Shown here piece by piece: positions 50,290-62,269 of a stretch of DNA of 64,000 bases (position 1 is its first letter; every line of letters begins with the position of its first letter). Location: positions 10,391,482 to 10,455,481 of the forward strand of contig NC_060028.1 of the NCBI RefSeq assembly GCF_021134715.1, given 5' to 3'. Made by a program: the position numbers and the translations under genes. The notes beneath the pieces are model-generated. The model worked only from the letters and a program-made list of their open reading frames with translations. It was not told the origin of the DNA and searched no databases. Origin of the DNA: Daphnia pulex (taxonomy: Eukaryota; Arthropoda; Branchiopoda; Diplostraca; Daphniidae).

Positions 50290-53200
50290 CAGTATTTGAT
50301 TCCCTACTACTTCCATCTATACCCGTGTTTTAATCGCAATCATTTCCGCTGTGTTTATTATTAGGTGGCGAGAGAATGAGAAAGGTCGAAACTCTTCTTC
50401 TCTGTTGTACAGTACAAAAACACAATAGATGCGGTCGGGATTCGTAGGATGCAGTTGTAGTAGTACTGGGAGTAGAAGACTATTTGTATTGTGTGTCACA
50501 ATGAACGGCCGGGTCACAATCTAGTCACACACACAGAACAGTGCTCAGACGTCTAGAGTATATATAAGAGTTCTAGGGGGAGTCACTCCTGATGTTCTGG
50601 GTGTGTATGTGTGTGTGATCCCCTCATTACACGTCCCGTTCAGCCGGCGCGTTGCTGGGCAACAGCCAATCAGCCTTTCTTTTCAACCAAAAAGAAGAAA
50701 TATATAGAAAATCAAAATAATGGAACGTGTGACGAGGCATGGCCCGAAAAAAAAGCGGATGAGGTGGGGGGGGGGGGTGTTTTTCTTTTTTTTATTTCAC
50801 CTGCTCTTCGCTCAACAAGAAAGAAGAAGAAAAAAGGTGTGTATATGTTGTGTATGCGTTTGATGCCTACATGAGATTCATAATAAGGAGGGAGAAGAAA
50901 GAAAGAAAGAAGATGTGATCCAACGAGTAGAAGATAATGATGAGTGACTATTTCGGGGACTCAATCCAGCCAGATATTTCCACGAATCGGTACTAGTGCC
51001 AAAACTTCAAGTAAAGAAGAAGATTAACATCACGGTCAATATTTATTTTATTATGTTTATTTCGCAACTCAATTTTATCACCTTTTTTTTTAGTAGAAAA
51101 AGGGCAGCGGTGTACATGGGCACTGATGATGATTTGGGGATTGACAAAGGAAATGATTGGCAGATGTATAGAATAATGGGGGTCTGCTTAGTACTGTATA
51201 ATGAATATGAACAAGTCCTTCAACCCCTCTGTGGAATATGTAGTGCTGGTCTTTAGAGCAATCACTCCGTCGCCCCCGTTTCATTTCAATGGAAAACGAA
51301 TCTCGACAAATGCATTCAGCTAGCTGCTACCGATGTTGTCCTCATTCCCCTCGGTCCCCCCCCTTCCTTTCTCTATACATTCGATGAGATGGATGGAGGG
51401 TTTCAGGATCTCTCATCTGATACCATCCATAATAACATCGATCCTCTACTTCGTCGGTGTTGTGACAGGTATAAAGGTAGTTATGTACTCTGTCACTACT
51501 CTTCTGTTCTAATACCAGCTATTTTTGACACCCTGACCTTTCACGCGTAATTTATCTGATGGAATAAGCCTCCGCCTACAGGGATTTTAGATATGATTTC
51601 TGATTTGTCTGAAACTGCAGATGGATTAGTAAGTGAGACTGAAGGATACTACTTATTACAGCAGCGATTTGTTGCTGTCGAGACGTGTTATTGACTTTTG
51701 ATTTAAATGGTTGATGAAACTCTCTGATGAGATTTTGAGAAGATTGCAAACATAACAAAGTACAAAGTTGTAGTTGACAATGACAACACAATATTGCTTC
51801 TCAGTTCTTTTATTTAATATTTTTATTAATTAATAAATCAAATCGAAAATTGTAATTATTTAGTCGGTAAAATATTCTATTTAAATTTTCGTATGTTTTA
51901 ATTAATTAAAAATTTAGTCAATGTTATTGCAACGTTGGCACGTGCTCAACTCCTCAGTTTAGACTAGGATTGTTAGTGCAGTACACCTATACCTCTGCTG
52001 CAGGCAAGTTGTTTCATTCCGGTATTTTTTGTCATTAGTTGTTTTTCAAGTGAAATTTGCAGTCGTCTATAATTGATAGACTAAAAGTTGCTTATGAACT
52101 CGGTTGTAGCCGTTGACTTACGGAATCCCAAATCACTTTAGCATGGCCCATAAAGTCTACTTTTTCTCTCCCCAGTTCACACAGTTCGTATTCAAATTAG
52201 AGACAGTTGCCTCGTTCTTTCCGATTGTCTTGAATTGACGAAACTTAATGTGATATGCAAATTATATTCCGTGACCAATTAAATCTCAAGTAATGTTCGA
52301 TAGATTCTCAAAGTCTCACCGGAAATCGTGAAACAAGAAGTCCATCATAAAGTTGCAGTCCATCCATTTCTCATCATGAAAGTTGCAAACACGTGGAGAT
52401 CGATAGACGCCTACGAGAAGGCGATACTGTCGTGTTTTAACTGATGTGTGGTGTACTGCAGAGGCATTTTACCCAAAAGGTAGAAGAGACATACTGTAAG
52501 CTACTTCCCGACACGTCATAATAGACTCCAACTTTATTGACAAAAGTCTTGGTCGAGTCTTCGATTTGTGTGAAGGTAAATACGTTATTCGCTCATGGCT
52601 GACTGATTCCGCTGCAGTTGATGAAGACTCTGCGCTCTGTTATACTGTACATGGATGGAAACTGCTCCACGTCCCTATAATGAGACGACTCGCTCGACTG
52701 CTTTGTCAGTCAGGTGAACTTTATTGCCGTCCATCGCCCCCGTCTACTCTGATATTACCTTTTATTTTTGTACACGTTGAGTAAAGGACTGACCGAGAAA
52801 TATTTTCCGGAAAATATCTAAAAGAAAAATTAAGCCGTTCAAAAGATGTATGTGTGTTGACCCTTGTTTTGATCGAGTTGACATGTTAAGATTGTACCCC
52901 CTATTTATTTAGATTTGCACCTTTTCTTTTTTCTTTCTTATTCAGGGTACAACTACCTTTTTAGCCTTTTTGGGTCTCTTGCTAGCAGCGCTGCTCCTTA
53001 TTCTTGGCTGTTGAACTCGACAGTTGGAGGTGGCAAGGTGAAGTCGATCAGCGAAAAATGATGCGATCAACAACAACCCACCGTTTCCAAAAAAGGAACG
53101 AAAAAAATGACAACAAAATAAAAGAAGAAATGGAAGAAATGGCCGTATCCTACTAGTAACGTCTCCACTAATTCGAGTGCACCCGAGCGTGAAAGTGGTC

Positions 53201-54130
53201 CCTTTGAACAGTAAGAAATCTAGAAATAAAACACAACATTCCCCCCCATCCCTCTTTTTCATTTTCCAATTCAACATGAAATATTTCTGACATTGACAGG
53301 TACAACTTGAGGGGTAAAAGTGAGAAGTTGACAATCTTCCGGATGTAGGATACACACACACCAAGTAAGTTTACGTAACCATTGGAAGTAACAAGTAAAC
53401 GACAAATTATTTTTAGACTGACGATATGATTTTGAAAACTGTACCAACGACATTGGGGGAGGTGGAATAGTTTGATCGGCCTAGGCGGAAACAAACTGAT
53501 TGTGACAGCATAGACTATTATATACAAACTGGTTGACTGCCAACTGATCGCAAAACTCATCCGCTAAAAACTTTTCTTTTCATACAGCAGTTGGCAACTT
53601 TCTTTTCCCACTTGGAATTGACAACCAGACCGCTGTGTGTGCACACACACACAGTTGCATTTCCAAAGTTTTGACGGCGACGTGTCATCCCAGCGGTAAA
53701 CCTACACGCGATTCGCTTTGTAATTTTGTTTTATTCTTTATTTTTATTTCTCAAACAGGCGCACGCCATGCAGTTGATCCCCCTTCGATCCCTTTATTTT
53801 AAACTCCTTACACGCTCGACGTAGTAGAGTTGTCTGTCATCCATCCATCCATCTAGGAGTGCTGCTGCGGATGGAATAGGGAAAAAGTGGGGCGGAATGA
53901 GGTGGGGATCGACGGGGTGGAAGAAAAGACGTCGTCGACGTCGAAGCGGTTTTGGTGATCATCGATCTACATCAAAGGCGTCAACCAAAAAGCCGACGCG
54001 ATACGTGACGGGCAAGTCTCTGACAGTCGCCGCCAGGAGGGTCGAACGCCGCTTTTATGGTGGAGGGAGAGCGAGAGGGATTTATAGCAGGAGTACAGTG
54101 GGTTTAATAAGGGAAAAGGGGGGAGCTGGA
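50290..54130. other. Long non-coding interval upstream of the RFX4-like gene
   Basis: Nearly 4 kb without a supportable gene. TATA boxes at 50561-50568 (TATATAAG) and 51470-51476 (TATAAAG) have no coding exon nearby; they could belong to distal RFX4 promoters or non-coding RNAs. A G run lies at 50766-50777. Confidence 0.45.
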
Positions 54131-54133
54131 TTG

Positions 54134-54218
54134 TGATTGGCGGTCGTTGCGTCGACTCCGCCCGCTCCTACAGCAGTGCGGGATCGAATCCACGGGCGGA
54201 GTCAACATCGCCATTGGT
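54134..54218 (+). promoter_or_regulatory. Candidate proximal promoter: GC-box hairpin with flanking CCAAT boxes
   Basis: An 11-bp perfect inverted repeat, GACTCCGCCCG at 54154-54164 and CGGGCGGAGTC at 54193-54203, embeds two facing GC boxes. Inverted CCAAT boxes (ATTGG) lie on both sides near 54136 and 54212. A possible non-coding exon ending with donor CAG/GTAAGT follows at about 54571. Confidence 0.5.
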
Positions 54219-54462
54219 TCCCTGCGTCTCCTTACTGACGTCACCCTTATGTACAACATGAGAGCGAAGGTTTTCTATACATTTTCAATTGAAGGATGGG
54301 AGAGGAGTCAAGGGAGGATTTGGGTGGGGAGAGATGGGAGGTGGAGAGGAGCTGAACGGTTACAAATAGTCTCGGAATCGTCCAATCTGATCGTAAACGT
54401 GATCCGGAAATCCCGCAATCAAATACTACACTCCCGCTTCGCTCCTTAAAAGTTTTGATCGT

Positions 54463-54571
54463 TGAACAGACACACGCAAACATCGTGGAAGCAAAACTCA
54501 CCACAACATCTCCGAGTATACAACTGCAAAGTGATCCTTCCAGCTTTTTGTCCCAATCAATTTGACCCAGG
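54463..54571 (+). other. Possible 5' non-coding exon of the RFX4-like gene
   Basis: The sequence ends at ACCCAG followed by GTAAGTTATC, a strong donor. An acceptor before the first coding exon exists near 55720. No ATG-initiated long frame is present, so it would be untranslated. The 5' boundary is a guess. Confidence 0.3.
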
Positions 54572-55042
54572 TAAGTTATCGATCCTATTTTTCTCCTTAT
54601 TTGTTGGCTTTGTAGCTTGGAAAAATCTTCAGCAAGATTTTTTTAGAGAAACAACTATCAGACAACTGTTCGCCTTTGACAAAAAGACAATGTTTTTACA
54701 AGTCATCCATGAAAAGTTTAGGCGGAGGTCAATTTGTAGGAAAAAATTCAAACTTTTTTACTCCTAACTTGAAGCTTAAAAACTTTTGTTCATCCAAAGT
54801 TTGAGTTTTTGAAAGCCAATTAAACACAACACCTGTGCATGAATTGTCGGCGAATAATCAATCAAGTGCAATAGTCTTAAATAAGTTTTGCGAACGAGGC
54901 CTATTAAGGGTGTTGCCTTCCCCGTCGGTTGTTGTTGTTTTTCATAAATGAAAAGATCAAATCTGTTTTACCGGTAGACATGGTGTCAACTCTAATCAAG
55001 TAATCAGGTAGCTGATTCCCTTTAATGACAGTTATGGGCTAG

Positions 55043-55050
55043 TATAAAAG
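55043..55050 (+). promoter_or_regulatory. TATA box of a possible proximal RFX4 promoter
   Basis: TATAAAAG about 735 bp upstream of the first coding ATG, with no intervening long frame. It could drive a shorter RFX4 transcript. Confidence 0.35.
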
Positions 55051-55776
55051 TTGTATCCAGCTGAGCAAAAACTTAATTACATTAGTTTGACGATTAACTT
55101 GACTCTGGGGGCCATGAAAAATGATTCCATTTTCTATAGAAAGACTAGTATGTTACAGCCTATTAATGCTTTTGGGGAAAAGCTGGTCAATAATATACAA
55201 GAACTGAAGCCCAGTTTCCGTCTCACCCTCCTACAGGCCAAAATGCGTCGCACACCTGGATTTGGAAGCTGTTAGTAGCTAGACTTGCTACTTATCCGCA
55301 CCAGTTAACTCGTTACAAGGGGATTTAAAAGGGAGGGAAAAAAAGAAAAAAAAAAGGATCTGCTGTTGACTGGTTTTTCCACTCAACTTAATGATGAGAC
55401 GACACTGGCTTTTCCTTTCTTTTTATATCCAACAGAGATTATCGGGCTCCTATTAATGCCGACTGTTGTGTAGGTAGCTACCGCTGCGTATCATCACTCA
55501 GAGTGCTCTGTGGGTCTCTTAAATGTTTGGCACCTTGAGACCCCCCACAGGTTCATCGCTATTGATACCTATACACATCACCCGTCCTTACATGTTCCAT
55601 AACATCCCACGAGGAGATTTAAAAAAATAAGGATTGCTATACAACAAGGAAAAGCAGATGTGTCGTTGCAGAATCAAATTTTCTAGAATTATTTCTTTTT
55701 TGTTTTTAATCACAGCAGGCAGGCAGTACATTGATCCCAAAGAAGTTTTTTTTCCAGAAATCCTGTCCTGCCGTTG

Positions 55777-58700
55777 ATGATGGAGACGCGGATCCTGATG
55801 TCGTCGTCGACTTCGTCTGCCAGCAATAGCAGCAATTACGAAGGTTAGTTTTGTCTTCTTGTCCCATTCTCCATCACCTTTTTTTGTCAGTCATTTTAAA
55901 CAAAAGATACGAGGGGCTACGCAAAGCGTCCGGGAAAGGTTTCGGTTGAATTGTATAACGAGTTTCGAGATAAAGGTATACGAGACTGAAACAAGAGCGA
56001 AGCAGTGGAAATGTCGGTTTGTGACTGACAAGTTTGTGCCAACTCATTAAGACTTTTAATTGCTTGACTTCCAAATGTTGATATTTATATCTTATACAGA
56101 GATGCACACAAAAAAGGTAGAATTAGAAAAGAAGAGAACCAGTCTATTTAACTACATATGCAAAAGAGAGAGACCTTTTTCCAACCAATTAAATGCTGCC
56201 GCAGTCGGCGCGGGTCGTTGTTGCGCTTGATATTACACGCATAAAGCGAAGCCGTATTAGATATCCCAAAACTGCTGCTTTTCCTATTTATCTAAACGTA
56301 ACCTGATCAAACGAACTAATTAACGAGCTCTTGCTTTTTGCCACCCCTAGTATCCTTTTCATTTTGATAACTTTGTCTCTCTCCTCCTCCCTGCTGTCTT
56401 ATAATAGAGCTAGCGTAGCATCAATCAGCCACTTGGAATTGACAAAAGTGTCAAGACTTTCAAATGAGCATTAAACGAAGGTAGACTTAAGGTTTTTGAT
56501 GACTTGCAATAATCGAGTTTCTCCTTTTTTTTTGATTTGATGAAGTACGGCGGTTGTTTCTCATTTTCGGTCTTATAATCTAAGATTTCCGTCACCCAGA
56601 CAACTTCAAAAATAAATCGAGCCGATGAATAAACACCAGGCCTCCCCATCTTTCGTTAGTTGATGTTTTCGAGCATTTAATACAAAGTATTAGATCTTCA
56701 GTCCGTCACAGCGTATTTTCAGGCCAGGCCTCTCTCTTTTACTCTTTTCAGCTACTAGTCTCTCTGCGTGCTATTGTATTTTGACCATGAAAACGATACA
56801 GCAAGGCTTCTTCCACCATAATATTACTATGAGCTGTATAGTATATAAATATGGGGGGGGGGGGGGCGCCTGGCCAAACAATAGGTACCAGGTAGAGCCT
56901 GAATACAGCTCAGCGTCGCTATACTGAAAGACCAGAGAGGAGAGAAGCCATGCCGAAATTCTTGTCTCAATAGAATCTCTCCCTTATTCTCCTTTTCATA
57001 TCATATTCAGCAGCAGCAGCAGCAGGAGATCCTGTATTATATAATCATGATGGCGGATATTGGTTTTCTCTCTCTAGCTTTCACCTTTTCCCCCTTCCTG
57101 TGCAGGTATATAGCCACGTCGTCATCAATTCCAAGATATATATATGTGTGTACCGTGCTGCAGATACATGCAGTCCGTGTAATGTTCATACAACAATCGA
57201 GAAAAACAAGTTGAGTGTATCGCACACGTTAGGAAACTAGTGACTCTGAATAGATCCGAGGGTACAGCACCCCTCTGAAATTATCGAACCGGATAATCCA
57301 GCTACGTGTATACATGTTGTATACGTATACAACTAAAGTAGTATATTTATAGCTTCACGAAAATGATGTTGTGCTCTCTTGGCCGAGTAAAAATGATTTA
57401 CCGTGATTAGTTTTCTTGCCAAAACACACCTGGAGCGCTAAAGTAATAATTTATTGATCGTCGATGAAATCAGATAGGGATGCGAGGTAGTAGGTAATTG
57501 AAACACTGTGTATATGACACATGGAGGAAGAACCAAAAAAAAAGAAGGGGGGGGGTGGGGATAGTCAACATGTGAGGAAGGGCAGGGAAAAAGAGGATGG
57601 CGCGTGGGATCGAATGTTTGGAATGATACACCGACGAGGGCACGTGGCCACGCTCTTGATTGACAGCCATTCAACTGTGATATTAGCTTCTGCTAGTAGT
57701 ACTCGTCACCGTGTCAGTACTTTGTCAGATATGTGATTCAAACCAACATGAATACACAAGTCGATTCGTTTCCCCCCTCTATCTCGTGTCCGTCATGTTC
57801 TGGTTTTCGGGCAATTCGATTAGCGCATAAAGGTGAAATTTCTCATCCGTTCCGTCATGGTTTCATCCGAATTTGTGTTGGCCAAATATAGGATCTTGTT
57901 AACGGTTTAATCTGCTATTGCGTATTAGAAATGATGCTGAACCGGAAGGAATCATCGTCGGTACATCATCATCACCACCAAAGAAGCAACAACTCTTCGT
58001 CAGTGACGGCCATCGGTGCCGGCGGTGGTAATGGGGGACATCATCATCATCACCATCATTCCCATCACAATCAAACGACTCAACTTCCTCCGTCGTTGAC
58101 CGTACAGATGAGGCCTCACTCAACGCCGGCCACTCTCCTCTGGCTGGAAGAGAATTATGAAATGGCTCAAGGAGTTTGCGTTCCACGCAACACCCTTTAC
58201 CTCCACTACGTCGATTTCTGTTCCAAACATGGCATGACACCCGTCAATGCCGCTTCTTTCGGCAAGGTATAAAATTATCTCGTTTAAAAAAAAATTCGGA
58301 TTAATTTGAATACTAACTATTTTCATTTTTAGATAATCCGGCAGCAGTTTCCGCAATTGACAACCCGCCGTTTGGGAACGAGAGGCCAATCACGCTATCA
58401 TTATTACGGGATCGCTATACGAGAGAACTCTGCTTATTACGAGCTCGTGTACTCTAAGAAAGGCCTACAAGCGTAAGTGGACCTTCAATTTATTTTTTCT
58501 AAATAGCCTGCCGAGTCATTTGACTGCGCAGTTTTTCTTTAACTATTATTCGATCGAATTTTGACAATCAAAAGCGTACAGTCCCAGTCGATCAAAATCA
58601 ATCGTAATACCTACTACTACTCGTATCTATAATAAGAAGACCGATTTTCTCTCGATTCGTGTATTTTCCTGTCGTATCATGAAGTAGTTGTGCGTTTATG

Positions 58701-61700
58701 TGTCGTTGGTTGCCTAGGTGAGAGCAGCCATCTTGTTATATCAAGCCTCCGTGAATCTTCTCTCCCCCGCCGTGCACATTTTCCTTCTTCTAAACCCATC
58801 TACCAATCTTCTTTTTTTCTTTTTGACTTTTTTCCCCTCGCACAATTTCCGACTGGATGTGCATGTCAAACGGCATAATATGTGCTACTGTAACTTGGCC
58901 TGACCCCTCCCTTTAGCCTTTCGGAAGTTGAAAAATTTTAAAGTTAAAAGTAAAAGTGAATGAATAAAGAACAGAAAAATGTTTTTCTTTTTTCAATCAG
59001 GACTGAAGATATTCGAAAGGATCATCTGAGACAGGTAACAAACTTGAATTGAAACTTTTATTATTTGACTGGATGGAATTTTTGTTATTAAATCTATGTA
59101 TGCGTTATTTGGGAATTCATTTTTAGATGCCTTCCTCTTGTTCGGGAAACCAGCAAGGAGGAATGTCGTCGTCGTCGTCTGCAAGATCTTTGACATCATC
59201 GACCTCGGCGGTGGGTACGAGCGGTGGCGGGATGCCGGTTTCAGTGGCAGTGGCTCAAGCGGCCACGGCCGTCGCCCTGGCCACCCGCCTACCCGAGTTC
59301 CCTAATTTACGTGATTTGTGTCTACCGCCGGGTGGCATCAGTGGGGGCGTACCCGAGGAGCGCGTGGCTACATTTATTGTAATGTACCGTGCACACTGTC
59401 AGCGACTCCTTGACACGATTATTCGGGGCAGTTTCCAAGAAGTAAGTTTTTTCTTTGAATTTGTTGGCGTCACTGATGGAAAAATAATGAGCCGTTTTGT
59501 CTGATTGAATGTTAGGTGCAAACATTCCTGCTGCATTACTGGCAAGGCATGCCGCCTCACTTGGTTGGTGTCCTAGGAAGTCACGTGGTCGTCAACATTG
59601 TCGGCGTCTGCGACTCGATCCTTTACCGCTCTGTGTGCAGCATCCTCATGTCTTCTGTTATTCGAGTAATTTCAATCGCGGCGACATTACTTTGTGCTCT
59701 ATTACTAAGTAACTATCGATTTTTTGATCCTGGCAGGGATTGCCGGAGAATTTGATCCAAATGATTCGCAAATTTGCTTCCGAACTGGATTCTTGGCTTC
59801 AAGCCGCTTTGGAGGACTTGCCGGAAAATTTGCGTGCCGTCAAAATCGATCGTAAAAATTTCTTCTTATCATTAAAATCAACAACGATTTTATAAAAATC
59901 TTTTTCATTTTGTACGTTAAGTTGCTCGACATTTTTGTCACATGCTCAGGAGACAAAGTTCCCTCAATCAGCTTTTTGGGACGGTGCGGTTAGCTTTACA
60001 CGATCCGCAAGTCAACAGCGTTTTGCTTCACGATTGGCAACGTCAGGATCTTCACGCCATGGCCAAAAGCGCACTGCAGGCCGTCAGCAATTTTCATTTG
60101 GGAGATCACAGCCAACAGTTTCGTAAACGTCGTTCGACAGATACCCAATCCATCAATCCGGCCACCGTTGAATTTATTGCTGCCTGTAAGTTGAAACATA
60201 ATTTGAACATTCTTTTTCTTTCAAAAATGTCATAATGTATTTTCAAATATTCCCAGTCGGCGGCGAGTTTGAACGCTTGTTGGCGGAGCAGGCGCCGTTG
60301 GAAGCCTACACTGAATGGGTGGAGTCGATTGTGGATCGGTGCGTCCTCCAACAGCGCGGCCATCATCGCAGCAGACCCGCCTCTTCGTTGCGCCACTCGA
60401 TCCGCCAGTTTCTCCTTGTATGGATGGCTTTTAGCGGCCGTTTGCTGCGTGAGTTGACCGCACAGACCGCTGCCGGATTCGGTTAGTTGCCCCGCAACAT
60501 TCGATTGCTTTGTCCTTTTTTGGGGATTTTTTATTTTTTAATACTTCCCCTTTTTTTCGCCTTGCTGACACTGACCGATTTTTATCAAACAGAAACGTTT
60601 CATTTGATGCGCATCATGGTGGACGATTATTTCCTGTACCTGGTCGAGTTGTTGCACGTTGACGACCGAGCTCGTGAGCTCATGCGTAACATCACACTCG
60701 ACATTCCGCCAGAATACCTGGACACTGACTATGAAGGTTTTTTTTTATAATAAAAAAGATTCTTTGATTTTCTGCCTTCTTACTTTGATGAATGAATCCA
60801 GGTTTCCTAGCCACCGTTTTTGCCAATTTTGATGTTTCACCAGAACTGGCTGGCCTCGGTTCGGATCATTCATCTTCCGCCAATCGCCATCTGACCGTGG
60901 GTGAACCACATTACGCTGAAGTCGTGACGGACGAAGCCAATCGTAAGAACAATATTTTATTACGCTTTTTTCTCAACTTGTTCAATGTAACATATAGTTT
61001 TCCCAGACATGGAAACCGGAAGTCCCAGCAGCCAGCAGCAACAAGTGATTGTGGTCAACAATACCAGCAACAATGATTACAACGGTCTACCGACCGAATC
61101 TACTTCTGACACTGGAGCATCAGATGAAACGTTCACGGGCTATGACTACGCAACCAACGTCAGGCTTGCCAATGGATACAAATTCACAAGTGGCGGTGGG
61201 CCTACCAATACCGGAGTGTATACGAGCTATCCGGCGACTAATACTCCGCCTGCAGCATCTCATCAAGTAATTAACACCTATAAGAATAGCTTTGCTGATT
61301 GACAGAAAGTTAATGTATCTTTGAATCTATTATGAAAACAGTTGAGTTATTATCCGAGTACTGGCTTTGGCGATGTCTCAACGTCGGCCGAACAGTATAC
61401 TAATGGCTCGTACAACGCAGCCTATCAGCAATTCCACATCCGACGGGACTTTAGCACCGAAGTTATCCATCATCAGGTGCACAGCTGTTCAACTTCGGGT
61501 GGAGGTTCTACCGGATTTTATCCGCCTGAACATCAGCAATCGCCACTGGTAATCACACCAACAACAGGCACAAATTACGTCACCACTGCCGGAAGCGGTG
61601 ACTATTACGGGACGGTCTATGATGTCACGTCGTCCGCTTCGTCCAGCAGTAGCACATCTGTATACGGAGACCTAAACGACCAGAATCATTCAAAGTAATT

Positions 61701-61908
61701 CGTTTGGATTGTTAATTGGCTATTGCTTGGTTCTGATGAATTTTTTTGGGATTTCAGATTGAAGAAAAATGAAACTGTCATAGCACAACAGTCGTCAAGT
61801 ATCATTAATAGCCAGGCACAACCTGAGACGGAATGTGGAGGTAAAGCGCCTGAAACAAATACTTCAAGCAATTTTCATATTTCCTCAGAGCCCTACATTC
61901 GTTCATAA
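55777..61908 (+). CDS. RFX-family transcription factor, RFX4-like
   Basis: Fourteen exons (55777-55843, 57929-58266, 58333-58472, 59001-59034, 59127-59441, 59516-59665, 59737-59851, 59922-60185, 60257-60481, 60593-60736, 60802-60942, 61007-61266, 61342-61694, 61758-61908) give about 898 residues. Ser- and His-rich tracts precede the winged-helix RFX DNA-binding domain (about 89-172; [38 protein letters not shown]). The extended dimerisation region follows: [61 protein letters not shown]. These match RFX4 best, then RFX6. The C-terminal third is Ser/Thr/Tyr/Gln-rich. RFX proteins bind X-boxes, and RFX4 acts in neural and ciliary gene control in vertebrates. If intron 13 is retained, translation stops at 61698. 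Intron 1 is 2.1 kb. Confidence 0.93.
55844..57928 (+). other. First intron of the RFX4-like gene
   Basis: About 2.1 kb. It contains a run of 14 G at 56853-56866 just after a TATATAAAT string, a CAG repeat near 57009-57024, and a shorter G run near 57547. No exon found inside. Confidence 0.5.
61695..61757 (+). other. Last intron of the RFX4-like gene, with an in-frame stop if retained
   Basis: The intron is 63 nt and starts GTAATT. Reading through gives AAG TAA, so a retained-intron mRNA would end after HSK. Splicing adds 50 more residues. Both forms are possible. Confidence 0.5.
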
Positions 61909-61947
61909 GATGTTCAACTGTACTATTTTGATTGAAACCTAGTCGAT

Positions 61948-62262
61948 TTATTTATCCCAATCTTTCGTAAATGATCTCATTATTGCCAAAGGACAATTCG
62001 GCAAATTAGTACAACATTCGCCAGAATCCCGAGTGAACACTTGGTCCCAGCACAAACCAAAATTCTTATCACTAACTAAAAAGTGAGCTTCTTCATGTCT
62101 TATTTGATCATTATATTTTCTAGTCTGCGTATACACTCCTTCCTTATACTTCGGTACATCAGTCAGATGCTGGTCAATGTTAAATTGCACACGACTTTTT
62201 TTTTTCTATCACTTCAAATTTATTTCGATGGCTGGTTGTTTGGCCTTTTGCTGAAACTTCTA
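61948..62262 (-). pseudogene. Orphan open frame, possible terminal exon or gene fragment
   Basis: About 104 codons are open on the minus strand without any ATG start, ending at TAA in 61948-61950 with AATAAA-like sequence at the stop. The sequence is not low complexity; it has three closely spaced cysteines (ECCTNLPNC) and a WDQVFTRDSGE segment. A weak acceptor near 62259 could begin an exon. No upstream partner exon was found to the right. It lies tail to tail with the RFX4-like gene. I do not recognise a family, so it could be a real last exon of a poorly visible gene or a decayed copy. Confidence 0.35.
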
Positions 62263-62269
62263 ATTAAGA

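Noticed and set aside
54154-54203. tRNA or small structured RNA
   Set aside because: The string GGATCGAATCC recalls a tRNA B-box, but there is no A-box or cloverleaf, and GC/CCAAT boxes explain the inverted repeat better.
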